Numbered from the stretch's first letter, positions 52,661 to 62,384 are shown. The stretch is 64,000 nucleotides of DNA from Agarivorans gilvus (GCF_001420915.1 NZ_CP013021.1:382001-446000), one strand, 5' to 3'. The notes: generated by a model from the letters alone, not told the origin. Translations and numbers: made by a program.

Positions 52661-53617
52661 TTACTTGTTTCCTCGGAATGAGGGGTGCCAAAAGAGCAAG
52701 GGTTTTTCGAGCAGAGCCAGAGCTCCGTAACTCAATGAACCGGCAATCGCCGCCACTACGATGGTGGCCCACACCATGTCCATATTCATTCTTCCCACTT
52801 CGGTGGAAATTCGAAAACCCATGCCCACAATGGGGGTGCCAAAAAATTCCGCTACAATGGCGCCAATTAAGGCCAAGGTAGAGTTCAGTTTTAGCGCGTT
52901 AAAAATAAACGGTAAGGCTTGCGGTAGTTGACTCTTCACAAAGGTTTGGGTTTTGCTGGCCGCGTAGGTGTGCATTAAGTCTTTATGAATCGCGTCGCAA
53001 GACTGCAAACCAGTAAGGCTGTTGATGAACATGGGGAAGAAGGTCATCACCACGATCACCGCCGCTTTTGACTGCCAATCAAAGCCAAACCACATCACCA
53101 TAATGGGTGCGATACCCACGATTGGAATGGCCGACATAAAGTTACCTAGGGGGACTAAACCCTTGCGTAGAAAGGCGCTTTTAACTGCCCACTGCGCTAC
53201 GATGAAGCCCGATAAACAGCCTATAAAGTAGCCTGATAACACTGCTTTTAGATAGGTTTGTTTAAAATCTGTCCACAGGGTGGGCAGGTTGTTGATTAAG
53301 GTTGAGAAAATCGCACTAGGAGCAGGTAATAGCACCGCGGAGACGGCATAACCCACCACGATGCTTTGCCAAAACAATAACAGCATGAAAGCAAATAGCC
53401 CCGGAATAAGCGGCTTAATATAGGCCTGTTTACTAGGGTAGCTCTCGCACAGCTGGGTGAGCCGTGAGAGTAAGGCACTGGCGGCTACAGCACAGGCCAT
53501 AAGCAAGATTAACCAAGCCGGATTTTGGCTGTAAAAACCACTGTCGGCGGTGGCCAGTAATACTAATTGGCAAGCTAATATTGCCAGTAGTAATAAGGAG
53601 CTTAAAGACTTAGGCAT
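52661..53617 (-). CDS. ABC transporter permease (first of two)
   Basis: 318 residues, about seven to eight transmembrane helices including an N-terminal pair (LLLAILACQLVLL and LLMACAVAASALL) and a BPD_transp_1 domain with the EAA-like loop ASKTQTFVKSQLPQALPFIFNALKL. TauC/SsuC-type. It overlaps the second permease gene by eight bases. With that gene it likely forms a heterodimeric channel. Confidence 0.85.
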   Translation of the reverse strand: MPKSLSSLLLLAILACQLVLLATADSGFYSQNPAWLILLMACAVAASALLSRLTQLCESYPSKQAYIKPLIPGLFAFMLLLFWQSIVVGYAVSAVLLPAPSAIFSTLINNLPTLWTDFKQTYLKAVLSGYFIGCLSGFIVAQWAVKSAFLRKGLVPLGNFMSAIPIVGIAPIMVMWFGFDWQSKAAVIVVMTFFPMFINSLTGLQSCDAIHKDLMHTYAASKTQTFVKSQLPQALPFIFNALKLNSTLALIGAIVAEFFGTPIVGMGFRISTEVGRMNMDMVWATIVVAAIAGSLSYGALALLEKPLLFWHPSFRGNK

Positions 53618-54497
53618 TGGCTAGTCCTCCACGGCGTTTAAGTAAGGCTCGTTCGGCCACACTCACCAACCAAACTAACAATGAGCCGAGCAAGGCGGCC
53701 ATGATTAGGGCGGCCCATATTTGTTCGGTTTGCCCGTAATAGGAGCCACTGAGTAAGCGAGAGCCGAGTCCGCCTTGTGCACCGGTGGGTAACTCGGCCA
53801 CAATCGCGCCCACTAAAGCTGCGGCAATCGCGACTTTTAAGCTGGCAAACAAATAGGGTTGGGCAGAGTACCAACGTAGCTTCCAAAAGGTTTGTAAGGC
53901 GCTGGCGTTATAGGTGTACATAAGTTCTTGATGCAGGGTGTCTGAGGCGCGCAAGCCTTTCACCATGCCAATGGTGACGGGGAAGAACGATAAATACATG
54001 GAAATAATCGCCTTGGGCACCACGCCGGTAATGTTTAACGCCCCTAATACCACCACAATAATGGGCGCGATGGCCAAAATCGGGATGGTTTGTGAGGCAA
54101 TCACCCAAGGCATTAAGCTGGCATCAAGGGTTTTGTTATGCACAATGCCAATGGCGATGACAATGCCCAAAATCGAACCAAAAACAAAGCCTAATAAGGT
54201 TGAATTTAAGGTGATAAAGCTGTGAAACACCAGTGAGCGTTTCGAGCTAACCGAACGTTCAAATACCGACTTTTTTAGCTCCATAGCTACCTGATGCGGC
54301 GGCGGAAGCATCGGCCGTTTAACCGCATAAGCTTGTTTAATTACTTGGCTGTAAGTCCAGTCCTGTTTTTTACGTTCAAGAGTGTTGATTAGTTGGTTAC
54401 CATTCATGATTAAGGCCGCTAAATACCAAATCCCGATAATCGCGACGATTAAGCTCACTAGTGAAAACCATTGGCTGTCTGCTAAATATTTTTTCAC
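53610..54497 (-). CDS. ABC transporter permease (second of two)
   Basis: 295 residues of the TauC/SsuC type, with the EAA-like loop NASALQTFWKLRWYSAQPYLFASLKVAIAAALVGAIVAE. An unusually long segment between the first helix and the core (residues about 30-75, LINTLERKKQDWTYSQVIKQ) is present. Follows the ATPase gene by 20 bases. Confidence 0.85.
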   Translation of the reverse strand: MKKYLADSQWFSLVSLIVAIIGIWYLAALIMNGNQLINTLERKKQDWTYSQVIKQAYAVKRPMLPPPHQVAMELKKSVFERSVSSKRSLVFHSFITLNSTLLGFVFGSILGIVIAIGIVHNKTLDASLMPWVIASQTIPILAIAPIIVVVLGALNITGVVPKAIISMYLSFFPVTIGMVKGLRASDTLHQELMYTYNASALQTFWKLRWYSAQPYLFASLKVAIAAALVGAIVAELPTGAQGGLGSRLLSGSYYGQTEQIWAALIMAALLGSLLVWLVSVAERALLKRRGGLANA

Positions 54498-54517
54498 GCT
54501 ACAGGCCTCCTTTGTGC

Positions 54518-55351
54518 TTAATCAATGGCATGGTCATTGGCTAGAGCGTTGCGAATTTCAGACGCTAGCTCATGAAAGGCCGCTTGATCGCGCAGCGCTA
54601 AGGTTTTAAGCCGTGGCAGCGGGCTTTCTATCACCTTAACAATCCGCCCGGGGCGCGGCGACATCACCACGATGTGGGTAGATAACAACACCGCTTCGGC
54701 GATGGAGTGGGTCACAAAAATCACTGTTTTCTTGGTTTCCTGCCATATCCGCAGAAGCTCCATGTTCATGTGATCACGAGTGATTTCATCTAAGGCGCCA
54801 AAGGGCTCATCCATTAGCAATAACTCCGGGTTAATGCACAGCGCGCGAGCTATTGATGCGCGCTGTTGCATGCCGCCAGATAGTTGCCAAGGGAACTTCT
54901 TGTGGAAGTCTTGAAGACCCACCATCTTCAGGTATTTGTCGATCTGCTTTTGTTGGTGCTCGCCAGGTTGACCGGATATCTCCATGGGCAGCGCGCAATT
55001 TTGCGAAATGGTGCGCCAAGGCAATAAACCGGGTGCTTGGAAAACGTAGCCATATAAGCGGTTTAGGCGGGCGTCTTTAGGGCTGGTTCCGTCCACCTTG
55101 ATTTCGCCAGCAGTGGCCTGTTCTAAATCGGCAATCACTCTAAGCAGGGTGGTTTTTCCACATCCTGAAGGGCCAATGAAGGAAACAAAGTCGCCCTCGT
55201 TAACCTGCAGGTTGATGTTAGAAAGGGCGTTTACTGGGCCATCGTTGGTTTCAAATACCAAGGACAAATCTTTCACCGAGATCATCGAGCGTCCAGTGTG
55301 ACTTTGTATCGCCGCTTCTTCGCTGTCTACTGTTTGTTTTACTGCTAACAT
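54518..55351 (-). CDS. ABC transporter ATP-binding protein
   Basis: 277 residues of the SsuB/TauB class: Walker A GPSGCGKTT, Q-loop YVFQAPGLLPWRT, signature LSGGMQQRASIARAL, Walker B LLLMDEPFGALDE, H-loop FVTHSI. Energises the two permeases downstream. First gene of the importer block, 32 bp after dihydropyrimidinase, so hydrolase and importer are probably one transcript. Confidence 0.88.
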   Translation of the reverse strand: MLAVKQTVDSEEAAIQSHTGRSMISVKDLSLVFETNDGPVNALSNINLQVNEGDFVSFIGPSGCGKTTLLRVIADLEQATAGEIKVDGTSPKDARLNRLYGYVFQAPGLLPWRTISQNCALPMEISGQPGEHQQKQIDKYLKMVGLQDFHKKFPWQLSGGMQQRASIARALCINPELLLMDEPFGALDEITRDHMNMELLRIWQETKKTVIFVTHSIAEAVLLSTHIVVMSPRPGRIVKVIESPLPRLKTLALRDQAAFHELASEIRNALANDHAID

Positions 55352-55383
55352 AAATTCTGTCTCTCCTTGACGAACTAGCGGGC

Positions 55384-56823
55384 TTAGCGAACTACGGCTG
55401 TTGGGGCGTTAACTTCGTTATATTTTTTTACCGCCTCAAAAATCGAAGGAAAGGCGGGGCGCTTGATATAACGGCCAGCACCTTCGGTAACAAATAACTC
55501 TCCATCTTTAAACACCACTTTTCCCTGACTAATGGTAATGTGAGGCGCGCCAGTGACGGTACGGCCTTCAAAGATGTTGAAATCGATGTTTTGATGGTGA
55601 GTCTCGGCAGACAAAGTATGCGTTTTTGCCGGATCCCAAATTACGATATCGGCATCGGCGCCTTCTACAATGCAGCCCTTTTGCGGATAAAGGTTGAAAA
55701 TTTTGGCACTGTTAGTGGAAGTAACGGCAACAAATTCTTGCTCGCTTAAACGGCCTTTATTTACTCCCGAGTCCCACATAATCATCATGCGGTCTTCTAT
55801 CCCTGCGGTGCCGTTAGGGATTTTGCTGAAATCGTCTTTGCCCATGGCTTTCTGATCGGCGCAGAAACAACAGTGGTCGGTAGCGGTGGTTTGCAAAGTG
55901 CCGCCTTGTAGCGCCTTCCAAAGGACTTCTTGATGGCCTTTCGGGCGAAATGGCGGGCTCATTACGTGGGCCGCAGCTGCTGCCCAATCGTTTTGGCGGT
56001 AAACACTGTCATCTAACTCTAAGTGGCCAGCCAATACTTCGCCGTAAACCCGTTGTCCTTCGTGGCGAGCGCGAGCAATTTCATCCACCGCCTCTTTACA
56101 CGAGACATGTACCAAATAAAGAGGCACGCCAAGTGATTGAGCAATGCGAATTGCGCGGTTAGCGGCTTCACCTTCTACTTCAGTTGGGCGCGATAGCGGA
56201 TGGGCTTCGGGGCCAGTTAAGCCCGCTGCCAGTAGTTTTTTCTGTAAATGATCGACTAACTCGCCGTTTTCGGCATGAACCGTGGGCATGGCACCGAGTT
56301 CTAAACAACGGTTGAAGCTGTTCACTAGGGTTTCGTCTTCGGCCATGATGGCGTTTTTATAAGCCATGAAATGCTTAAAGCTGTTAACCCCTTCCTCTTT
56401 TACTAAGGTTTCCATATCTTGGTAAACGCTGTCGTCCCACCAAGTCACAGCGACATGGAAGGAGTAGTCGGCCACTGAGCGAGAGGCCCAATCTTTCCAA
56501 GTGTTATAAGCTTCCATTAAGGATTGTTGCGGGCTAGGAATAACAAAGTCAATAATCATGGTAGTGCCCCCAGCAAGGCCAGCCGCGGTACCGCTATAGA
56601 AATCTTCGCTGGCCACCGTGCCCATGAAGGGCAGTTGCATATGGGTGTGTGGGTCAATCCCGCCAGGCATCACCAGTTTGCCATTGGCATCAATTTGTTC
56701 TGCATCTTCGGGAACGGATAAATTTTGGCCGATGGCGACAATTTTGCCGTCTTCACAATATACGTCGGCGTAAATACTTTGGTCTGCGTTGACTACCTTG
56801 CCACCTTTGATTAATACACTCAT
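55384..56823 (-). CDS. pydB: Dihydropyrimidinase (D-hydantoinase)
   Basis: 479 residues, cyclic amidohydrolase with the metal motif DPHTHMQLPF and the carbamylated lysine region SFKHFMAYKNA, then VHAENGELVDHL and ATDHCCF. It opens dihydrouracil/dihydrothymine to N-carbamoyl-beta-alanine or its methyl analogue. Neighbouring PreT/PreA and the carbamoyl amidase make this assignment safe. A GTG one codon upstream is possible; the ATG at 56823 is used. Preceded by two RutR-like operators. Confidence 0.93.
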   Translation of the reverse strand: MSVLIKGGKVVNADQSIYADVYCEDGKIVAIGQNLSVPEDAEQIDANGKLVMPGGIDPHTHMQLPFMGTVASEDFYSGTAAGLAGGTTMIIDFVIPSPQQSLMEAYNTWKDWASRSVADYSFHVAVTWWDDSVYQDMETLVKEEGVNSFKHFMAYKNAIMAEDETLVNSFNRCLELGAMPTVHAENGELVDHLQKKLLAAGLTGPEAHPLSRPTEVEGEAANRAIRIAQSLGVPLYLVHVSCKEAVDEIARARHEGQRVYGEVLAGHLELDDSVYRQNDWAAAAAHVMSPPFRPKGHQEVLWKALQGGTLQTTATDHCCFCADQKAMGKDDFSKIPNGTAGIEDRMMIMWDSGVNKGRLSEQEFVAVTSTNSAKIFNLYPQKGCIVEGADADIVIWDPAKTHTLSAETHHQNIDFNIFEGRTVTGAPHITISQGKVVFKDGELFVTEGAGRYIKRPAFPSIFEAVKKYNEVNAPTAVVR

Positions 56824-56926
56824 CACTAACTCACTCCATTATTAGATGTCTTAGCGTTTTATTTGGCTCACGCTTAGCGGTTTTATAAAGCGTTTCTAAA
56901 ACCTTTGTTTATGCCAATGCAATAGA

Positions 56927-56942
56927 TTGACCAACTGGACAA
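56927..56942. promoter_or_regulatory. RutR-like operator 1
   Basis: TTGACCAACTGGACAA, one mismatch from the known RutR site TTGACCA-N2-TGGTCAA, about 104 bp upstream of pydB. Confidence 0.75.
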
Positions 56943-57181
56943 ACTGTGTGCATTTATTTTGCTAAAGCCGCATGAAATCAGGGTTTAATACTAACAATAG
57001 GCCTTGAAAGAGGAGTTTAATCATTAGCCATTACGCGCCAAATCAGGGCGGATTATCACTGAATTAGTGCACAAATATTAAGCAGAGCTTGAATTCATTG
57101 CTGTGAAACTAACGGTACTGCTACCACCTAACCAAAAATAGACCTTTAAATTCAATCAGTTATATATGTGTTAATAATCTG

Positions 57182-57197
57182 TTGTCCAAATGGTCAG
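57182..57197. promoter_or_regulatory. RutR-like operator 2
   Basis: TTGTCCAAATGGTCAG, two mismatches from the RutR consensus, 82 bp upstream of the amidase gene start. Confidence 0.65.
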
Positions 57198-57278
57198 GTG
57201 TTTGCATGGTTAACTCTACTAGATGGCAGTCTTGTCTCACAGCCAGACCAAGCCAATGTTGGGTGATAGGAGAATGGA

Positions 57279-58547
57279 ATGAGTACGTTAAAAATAAATA
57301 GTGACCGTTTATGGGATAGCCTCATGGAAATGGCAAAAATAGGTGGAACAGAAAAAGGCGGCTGTAAACGTTTAGCGCTTACCGATTTAGATAAACAGGG
57401 CCGCGAGCTCTATATCAAATGGGCCGAAGAAGCGGGCTGTAGTGTGAAAGTCGATGCTATTGGTAACATTATGTGTACTCGTCCGGGTGAGGATATGAGC
57501 CTTGCGCCTGTGGGAACCGGCAGCCACTTAGATACTCAGCCCACCGGTGGTAAATTTGATGGCGTATTTGGTGTATTAGCGGGCCTTGAAGTGGTGCGTT
57601 CATTAAATGATCAGAACATTAAAACCAAACATCCGGTGGAAATTTCGGTGTGGACTAACGAAGAGGGGTCTCGTTTCGCCCCTGCCATGATGGGTTCAGG
57701 TGTGGTATCTGGACGCTTTGGCCTGCAAGAGATCTTAGATACCACCGATGTTGACGGTTTGCGCTTAGGCGACGAGCTAGAACGGATAGGTTTTGCTGGT
57801 GAAACTCCGGTGACAGGGCGTAAGTTTCATGCCTTTTTTGAAACCCACATCGAACAAGGTCCTTATTTAGAAGCTGAAAATAAGCAAATTGGTGTAGTCA
57901 CTGGTGGCCAAGGCCAGCGTTGGTATAACGCTACATTGCTAGGGCGGGAGTCCCATGCCGGCACCACCCCCATGCATTTGCGCTGTGACGCACTACTAGC
58001 CAGTACCCAATTGATTCAAAAAGTCGAAGACATTGCCAAAGCGCACGCCCCCGGTTGTGGCACTGTAGGCTTCATGCAAGTGGTGCCTAACTCGCGTAAT
58101 ACCATTCCTGGCAAAATTGAGATGAGCATCGATTTACGTCATCCCCTGGATGAAGAACTCAGTGCCATGGATAAAGCGCTAAGTGAAGCAATCGCCGAGA
58201 TTGAATCGGCCACTGGTGTTGCTATTCAGCTAGATCCTTTCTGGTATTACGAGCCTATTCATTTCGACGAAAACTGCGTGAATGCCGTGCGCAAAGCGGC
58301 AAATGATCTAGGTTACAGCAACATGGATATTATTGCCGGAGCAGGACACGATGCTTGTTATGTGTCGGACTTTGCTCCTACCAGTATGATTTTTACGCCT
58401 TGCTTGAACGGTATTAGTCATAACGAAATAGAAAGCACCACTCAGGAAGAATGTGAGGCAGGTTGCTCGGTATTATTAAATGCCATTGTGACCATGGCTG
58501 AGCAAGTGAACGAAGCTGAAGCCGCTGACCTGGCTGCCGCTAAATAG
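57279..58547 (+). CDS. pydC: N-carbamoyl-beta-alanine amidase (M20-family Zn hydrolase)
   Basis: 422 residues of the M20 peptidase-like amidase family (HyuC/AllC-like). GTGSHLDTQPTGGKFDGVFGVLAGLEV and WTNEEGSRFAPAMMGSGV carry metal ligands; THIEQGPYLE and GRESHAGTTPMHLR are the substrate-domain marks; SGHD-like GAGHDACYVSD is at the end. It releases beta-alanine, CO2 and ammonia. Allantoate or L-carbamoyl amidase would be alternatives, but context favours the pyrimidine pathway. Divergent from pydB. Confidence 0.88.
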   Translation: MSTLKINSDRLWDSLMEMAKIGGTEKGGCKRLALTDLDKQGRELYIKWAEEAGCSVKVDAIGNIMCTRPGEDMSLAPVGTGSHLDTQPTGGKFDGVFGVLAGLEVVRSLNDQNIKTKHPVEISVWTNEEGSRFAPAMMGSGVVSGRFGLQEILDTTDVDGLRLGDELERIGFAGETPVTGRKFHAFFETHIEQGPYLEAENKQIGVVTGGQGQRWYNATLLGRESHAGTTPMHLRCDALLASTQLIQKVEDIAKAHAPGCGTVGFMQVVPNSRNTIPGKIEMSIDLRHPLDEELSAMDKALSEAIAEIESATGVAIQLDPFWYYEPIHFDENCVNAVRKAANDLGYSNMDIIAGAGHDACYVSDFAPTSMIFTPCLNGISHNEIESTTQEECEAGCSVLLNAIVTMAEQVNEAEAADLAAAK

Positions 58548-58558
58548 TGATAAGTGCG

Positions 58559-58588
58559 CTAAAGCGATAACTCGATTTATCGCTTTAG
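58559..58588. terminator. Bidirectional terminator
   Basis: Perfect 12 bp stem CTAAAGCGATAA / TTATCGCTTTAG with loop CTCGAT between the convergent amidase and TetR genes; it overlaps the end of the TetR gene. Confidence 0.75.
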
Positions 58589-59235
58589 AGCAATTTAATT
58601 CCACAGCCTTTTAATACCATGCGAGTTAAGAACTCCACTCCTGCCTCATAGTCGCTTTCATCTAAGCTGGGTTTTTCTAACATCATGCTGCATTGCAACG
58701 CATGGTCGGCGTAGGCCTGAGTCGACGACCAAATCATAAACAGAAGATGCTCCGGGTTGATGGGTTCCATCCATTGTTTGGCTATCCACTCTCTAAATAC
58801 TTGGCAAGTTTTATCAAACTGTTGCTTAAGATCGGTAGCGAGCTGCTGTTTTAAATAGGGAGCGCCATGTAGGATTTCTGCGGCGAAGATCCGCGAGGCA
58901 TTAGGGTGCTCTTTAGACATTTTAATTTTCTGCAGTATGTATTGGCGTAAGGCCACATTGGGATGCTGATCGGCGGTCATCTGATCCATGTGGCTCATCC
59001 ACAATACCAATAAGCGACTTAATACGCCTTTATATAGCGCTTCCTTGGTTTTGAAGTAATACAAGACGTTGGCTTTGGGCAGATTAGCTTTGGCAGCGAT
59101 GGCGGCAATGGTGGTACCTGAATAGCCATTCTCGCCAAATAGCTGCTCTGCCACAGCTAAAATTTGCCCTAGGTTATCTTTACGAATGTCGGCGAGTTTA
59201 CGGCGCTTAACGCCACTGCTAGCTGCTTTGCTCAT
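58585..59235 (-). CDS. RutR-like TetR family regulator
   Basis: 216 residues: TetR HTH (ILAVAEQLFGENGYSGTTIAAIAAKANLPKANVLYYFKTKEALY) and a C-terminal domain like RutR (HPNASRIFAAEILHGAPYLK, EHLLFMIWSSTQAYADH). RutR binds uracil and releases pyrimidine-pathway promoters. Three RutR-like operators in this locus support that role. A longer frame runs to 59319, but MSKAASSG at 59235 gives the normal family length. Confidence 0.85.
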   Translation of the reverse strand: MSKAASSGVKRRKLADIRKDNLGQILAVAEQLFGENGYSGTTIAAIAAKANLPKANVLYYFKTKEALYKGVLSRLLVLWMSHMDQMTADQHPNVALRQYILQKIKMSKEHPNASRIFAAEILHGAPYLKQQLATDLKQQFDKTCQVFREWIAKQWMEPINPEHLLFMIWSSTQAYADHALQCSMMLEKPSLDESDYEAGVEFLTRMVLKGCGIKLL

Positions 59236-59440
59236 GGTTAGGTTCTTTTCACTCCCTTGTTCGTTGCACAAACATGTGGCCAACCGCTTTAAAACTGGGC
59301 AAGACATGCTTAGCGTCACTGTTTAAGCATACCTGCTATTTTACTTAAGTCTAATAGTATTAGCTTTCTTGTTAAAAAATATATATAGAATTAACCTTAT
59401 TTATCATGAGTTTAAATTCTATTTAACAGTCTCTCTCAAA

Positions 59441-59464
59441 TCTTCTGACCGCTTGGTCAGAAGA
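59441..59464. promoter_or_regulatory. RutR-like operator 3 (long palindrome)
   Basis: Perfect 10 bp arms TCTTCTGACC / GGTCAGAAGA around GCTT; the core CTGACCGCTTGGTCAG matches the RutR pattern. Located 73 bp before preT and 206 bp before the TetR gene. Confidence 0.75.
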
Positions 59465-59536
59465 TGGTACAGGCCTTGCTTTATTTTTATACAACCAGAG
59501 GCAGAAGTCTCGGAATTATAAAAATAGGGAGATCCC

Positions 59537-60889
59537 ATGGTGATGAGTATGGAGCAGCCACAAGGCTATTCACAACAACAGCTAGCCCTTGATCAAATGT
59601 TCAAGGATATCAATCCAGCACTAAGTGCCCGCCAAGCCGGTATCGAAAGTTCGCGTTGCTACTATTGCTACGACGCACCTTGTGTTACCGCTTGTCCTTC
59701 CAAAATCAATATACCCAGTTTTATCGCCAGTATTCACGCTGATGATTTAACCGGAGCAGCCAAAACCATTTATTCAGAAAATATTTTGGGCGGAAGCTGC
59801 GCTAGGGTTTGTCCAACTGAAATTCTATGTGAGCAGGCCTGTGTTCGTAATAAAGAACAAGAAAAAGCGCCGGTAAAAATTGGCTTATTACAGCGTCATG
59901 CTACCGACAATGCCAAATTTGTTGGTCACCCATTTAAGCGTGCCGACGCTACCTGTAAAACCATTGCGGTTGTAGGTGCAGGCCCAGCAGGTTTAAGTTG
60001 TGCTCATCGCTTAGCACTATTGGGTAACGAAGTTGAAATATTTGAAGCGGCGGAAAAGCCCGGCGGCTTAAACGAATATGGCATCGCCAAATACAAATTA
60101 ACTGATAACTTTGCCCAAAAAGAAGTGGAATTCATTTTGGGCATTGGTGGCATCACCTTGCATACCAATAAGGCCTTAGGCAAAGACATTAGTTTGAGTC
60201 AGCTAAAAGAGCAGTTCGATGCAGTGTTTTTAGCCATTGGTTTACAAGATGTGCATTCATTGATGTTGGTGAATGAGGCTCATCCGCAAATTTTAAATGC
60301 GGTGGATTACATCAAAGAGCTTCGCCAGGCTTCTGATATTAGTGAGCTTGACGTACCCAAAGACAGCGCGGTAGTGATTGGTGCCGGTAACACAGCCATC
60401 GATATGGCTTGTCAGTTGAAGCGCTTAGGCACTGAAGAAGTGACGCTGGTCTATCGTCGTGGCAGTGAACACATGAGCGCCACCGAACACGAGCAGCAAA
60501 TAGCAAAAGACCATGAAGTAAGAATTAAAACTTGGGCGCGTCCAGAGCATATCAATCTTAAGGATGATGGCAGCCTAAAAAGTTTGACCTTCCGTAAAAC
60601 CTACACGGAAGACGGCCAGCTAAAAGATAGTGAAGACAGCTTTGAAATTAACTGTTCAGCGGTATTTAAAGCAGTAGGGCAGAAGTTTGCTTACCCCAAA
60701 GCCGAGCAACTTATACCTACAGTAAGCAACGGAAAAATCGCTACCTTTGGCCAGCAAGTGACCAGCATCGATGGCGTTTATGCCGGCGGAGACTGTACCG
60801 GTGAAGGACAAGACCTAACCGTAGAAGCCGTTCAGCAAGGCAAACTCGCCGCCTTAGCCATTCATCACCAACTTAATCAGGAGGCTTAA
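59537..60889 (+). CDS. preT: Dihydropyrimidine dehydrogenase subunit PreT
   Basis: 450 residues, NAD(P)H and FAD-dependent electron-input subunit. N-terminal Fe-S ligands CYYCYDAPCVTACPSKINIP and CARVCPTEILCEQACVRN, then FAD-binding GAGPAGLSCAHRLALLG and NAD-binding GAGNTAIDMACQLKRLG. With PreA it reduces uracil and thymine to the dihydro forms. GGGAG precedes the ATG; an operator palindrome is upstream. preA begins three bases after its stop. Confidence 0.93.
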   Translation: MVMSMEQPQGYSQQQLALDQMFKDINPALSARQAGIESSRCYYCYDAPCVTACPSKINIPSFIASIHADDLTGAAKTIYSENILGGSCARVCPTEILCEQACVRNKEQEKAPVKIGLLQRHATDNAKFVGHPFKRADATCKTIAVVGAGPAGLSCAHRLALLGNEVEIFEAAEKPGGLNEYGIAKYKLTDNFAQKEVEFILGIGGITLHTNKALGKDISLSQLKEQFDAVFLAIGLQDVHSLMLVNEAHPQILNAVDYIKELRQASDISELDVPKDSAVVIGAGNTAIDMACQLKRLGTEEVTLVYRRGSEHMSATEHEQQIAKDHEVRIKTWARPEHINLKDDGSLKSLTFRKTYTEDGQLKDSEDSFEINCSAVFKAVGQKFAYPKAEQLIPTVSNGKIATFGQQVTSIDGVYAGGDCTGEGQDLTVEAVQQGKLAALAIHHQLNQEA

Positions 60890-60891
60890 TT

Positions 60892-62166
60892 ATGGCCGAT
60901 TTATCTATTGAATTTGCAGGTATTAAGTCACCCAACCCATTTTGGTTAGCTTCTGCGCCGCCTACCGACAAAGCTTACAATGTTGAGCGCGCCTTTGAAG
61001 CGGGTTGGGGCGGTGTAGTTTGGAAAACTCTTGGCGAAGATCCTGCAGCAGTCAACGTTTCCTCTCGTTATTCAGCTATTTATGACCATAACGGCGAAGT
61101 GTCTGGCTTTAACAACATTGAGCTGATTACCGACCGCAGTTTAGAAATCAATTTAAAAGAAATTGAAGCGGTGAAAAAGGCTTGGCCCGATCGCGCATTG
61201 GTGGTGTCGCTGATGGTGCCTTGTGAAGAAGAGTCATGGAAGAAAATTGTTAAGTTGGTTGAGCAAACAGGCGCCGACGGTTTAGAGCTAAACTTCGGTT
61301 GTCCGCATGGTATGCCAGAGCGAGGCATGGGTGCGGCGGTGGGCCAAGTACCTGAATATGTAGAAATGGTCACCCGCTGGTGTAAAACCTACAGCAAATT
61401 ACCAGTGATTGTGAAACTTACACCTAATATTACTGACATTCGTTTCTCAGCTCGCGCTGCCAAGCGTGGTGGAGCCGATGCGGTTTCAGCGATTAATACC
61501 ATTAACTCAATTACCGGGATTGATTTAGACAAGATGTCTGCGCGCCCCATGGTAGACGGTAAAAGTACTCACGGTGGTTACTGTGGGCCGGCGGTTAAAC
61601 CGATTGCGCTAAACATGGTGGCAGAAATTGCCCGTGACACGGAAACGATGGGTTTACCTATTTCAGGCATTGGTGGGATTAGTAACTGGCGCGACGCCGC
61701 TGAGTTTATCTCGCTGGGCTCGGGGAGTGTGCAAGTGTGTACCGCGGCAATGATTTATGGCTTTAGAATTGTCACCGAGATGCAACAGGGCTTGTCTAAC
61801 TGGATGGACAGTAAGGGCTATAAGAAAATCTCTGACTTCCAAGGTTTGGCTGTGCCCAATACCACCGATTGGAAGTACCTCAACATGAACTACAAAGTGG
61901 TAGCCGATATCGACGATGATAAGTGTATTGGCTGCGGGCGTTGTTACATTGCCTGTGAAGATACCTCTCACCAAGCCATTGACCGCAAAGTACGCGAAGA
62001 CGGCAGCGTGGCCTTTGAAGTGATTGAAGACAAATGTGTGGGTTGTAACCTGTGTCAGATCACCTGTCCGGTGGATAGCTGCATCAAGATGGAGCAAAAA
62101 GATGCCGACAAACCTTACATGAACTGGACTCAAGACCCACGTAACCCTTACAAAGACGCTTCTTAA
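60892..62166 (+). CDS. preA: Dihydropyrimidine dehydrogenase subunit PreA
   Basis: 424 residues: dihydroorotate dehydrogenase-like FMN barrel (FWLASAPPTDKAYNVERAFEAG, NFGCPHGMPERGMG with the catalytic cysteine, GIGGISNWRDAAEFISLGSGSVQ) and a C-terminal ferredoxin domain with CIGCGRCYIACE and CVGCNLCQITCP. Converts uracil to dihydrouracil with electrons from PreT. Ends before a long palindromic terminator. Confidence 0.94.
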   Translation: MADLSIEFAGIKSPNPFWLASAPPTDKAYNVERAFEAGWGGVVWKTLGEDPAAVNVSSRYSAIYDHNGEVSGFNNIELITDRSLEINLKEIEAVKKAWPDRALVVSLMVPCEEESWKKIVKLVEQTGADGLELNFGCPHGMPERGMGAAVGQVPEYVEMVTRWCKTYSKLPVIVKLTPNITDIRFSARAAKRGGADAVSAINTINSITGIDLDKMSARPMVDGKSTHGGYCGPAVKPIALNMVAEIARDTETMGLPISGIGGISNWRDAAEFISLGSGSVQVCTAAMIYGFRIVTEMQQGLSNWMDSKGYKKISDFQGLAVPNTTDWKYLNMNYKVVADIDDDKCIGCGRCYIACEDTSHQAIDRKVREDGSVAFEVIEDKCVGCNLCQITCPVDSCIKMEQKDADKPYMNWTQDPRNPYKDAS

Positions 62167-62266
62167 CTAGGTACAGGGCTAGGTCTGCTAGCCCTAAGCG
62201 CAATGCGTGATCAAGCTGATCGCATATTGCTCATCTTGTAAGCTGCTTGTATACAAAAGGTATAGA

Positions 62267-62302
62267 AACAACAAAGCCTGCTAATTAGCAGGCTTTGTTG
62301 TT
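62267..62302. terminator. Bidirectional terminator hairpin
   Basis: Perfect 36 bp palindrome centred on AATT (arms GCCTGC/GCAGGC and AACAAC/GTTGTT at the ends), between preA and the minus-strand tRNA; serves both. Confidence 0.8.
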
Positions 62303-62307
62303 AAATT

Positions 62308-62384
62308 TGGTATTCGCGAGTGGATTTGAACCACCGACCCCTACCATGTCAAGGTAGTGCTCTAACCAACTGAGCTACGCGAAT
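62308..62384 (-). tRNA. tRNA-Val (GAC anticodon)
   Basis: Complete cloverleaf on the minus strand: 7 bp acceptor ATTCGCG/CGCGAAT, D-arm AGCTCAGTTGGTTAGAGC, anticodon loop TTGACAT, T-arm GGTGGTTCAAATCC, and a genome-encoded CCA. Closely matches E. coli tRNA-Val(GAC). No integrase or duplicated 3' end nearby. Confidence 0.97.

Noticed and set aside
62308..62384. tRNA-Val as an integration site of a genomic island
   Set aside because: No integrase gene and no repeat of the tRNA 3' end found within the window.
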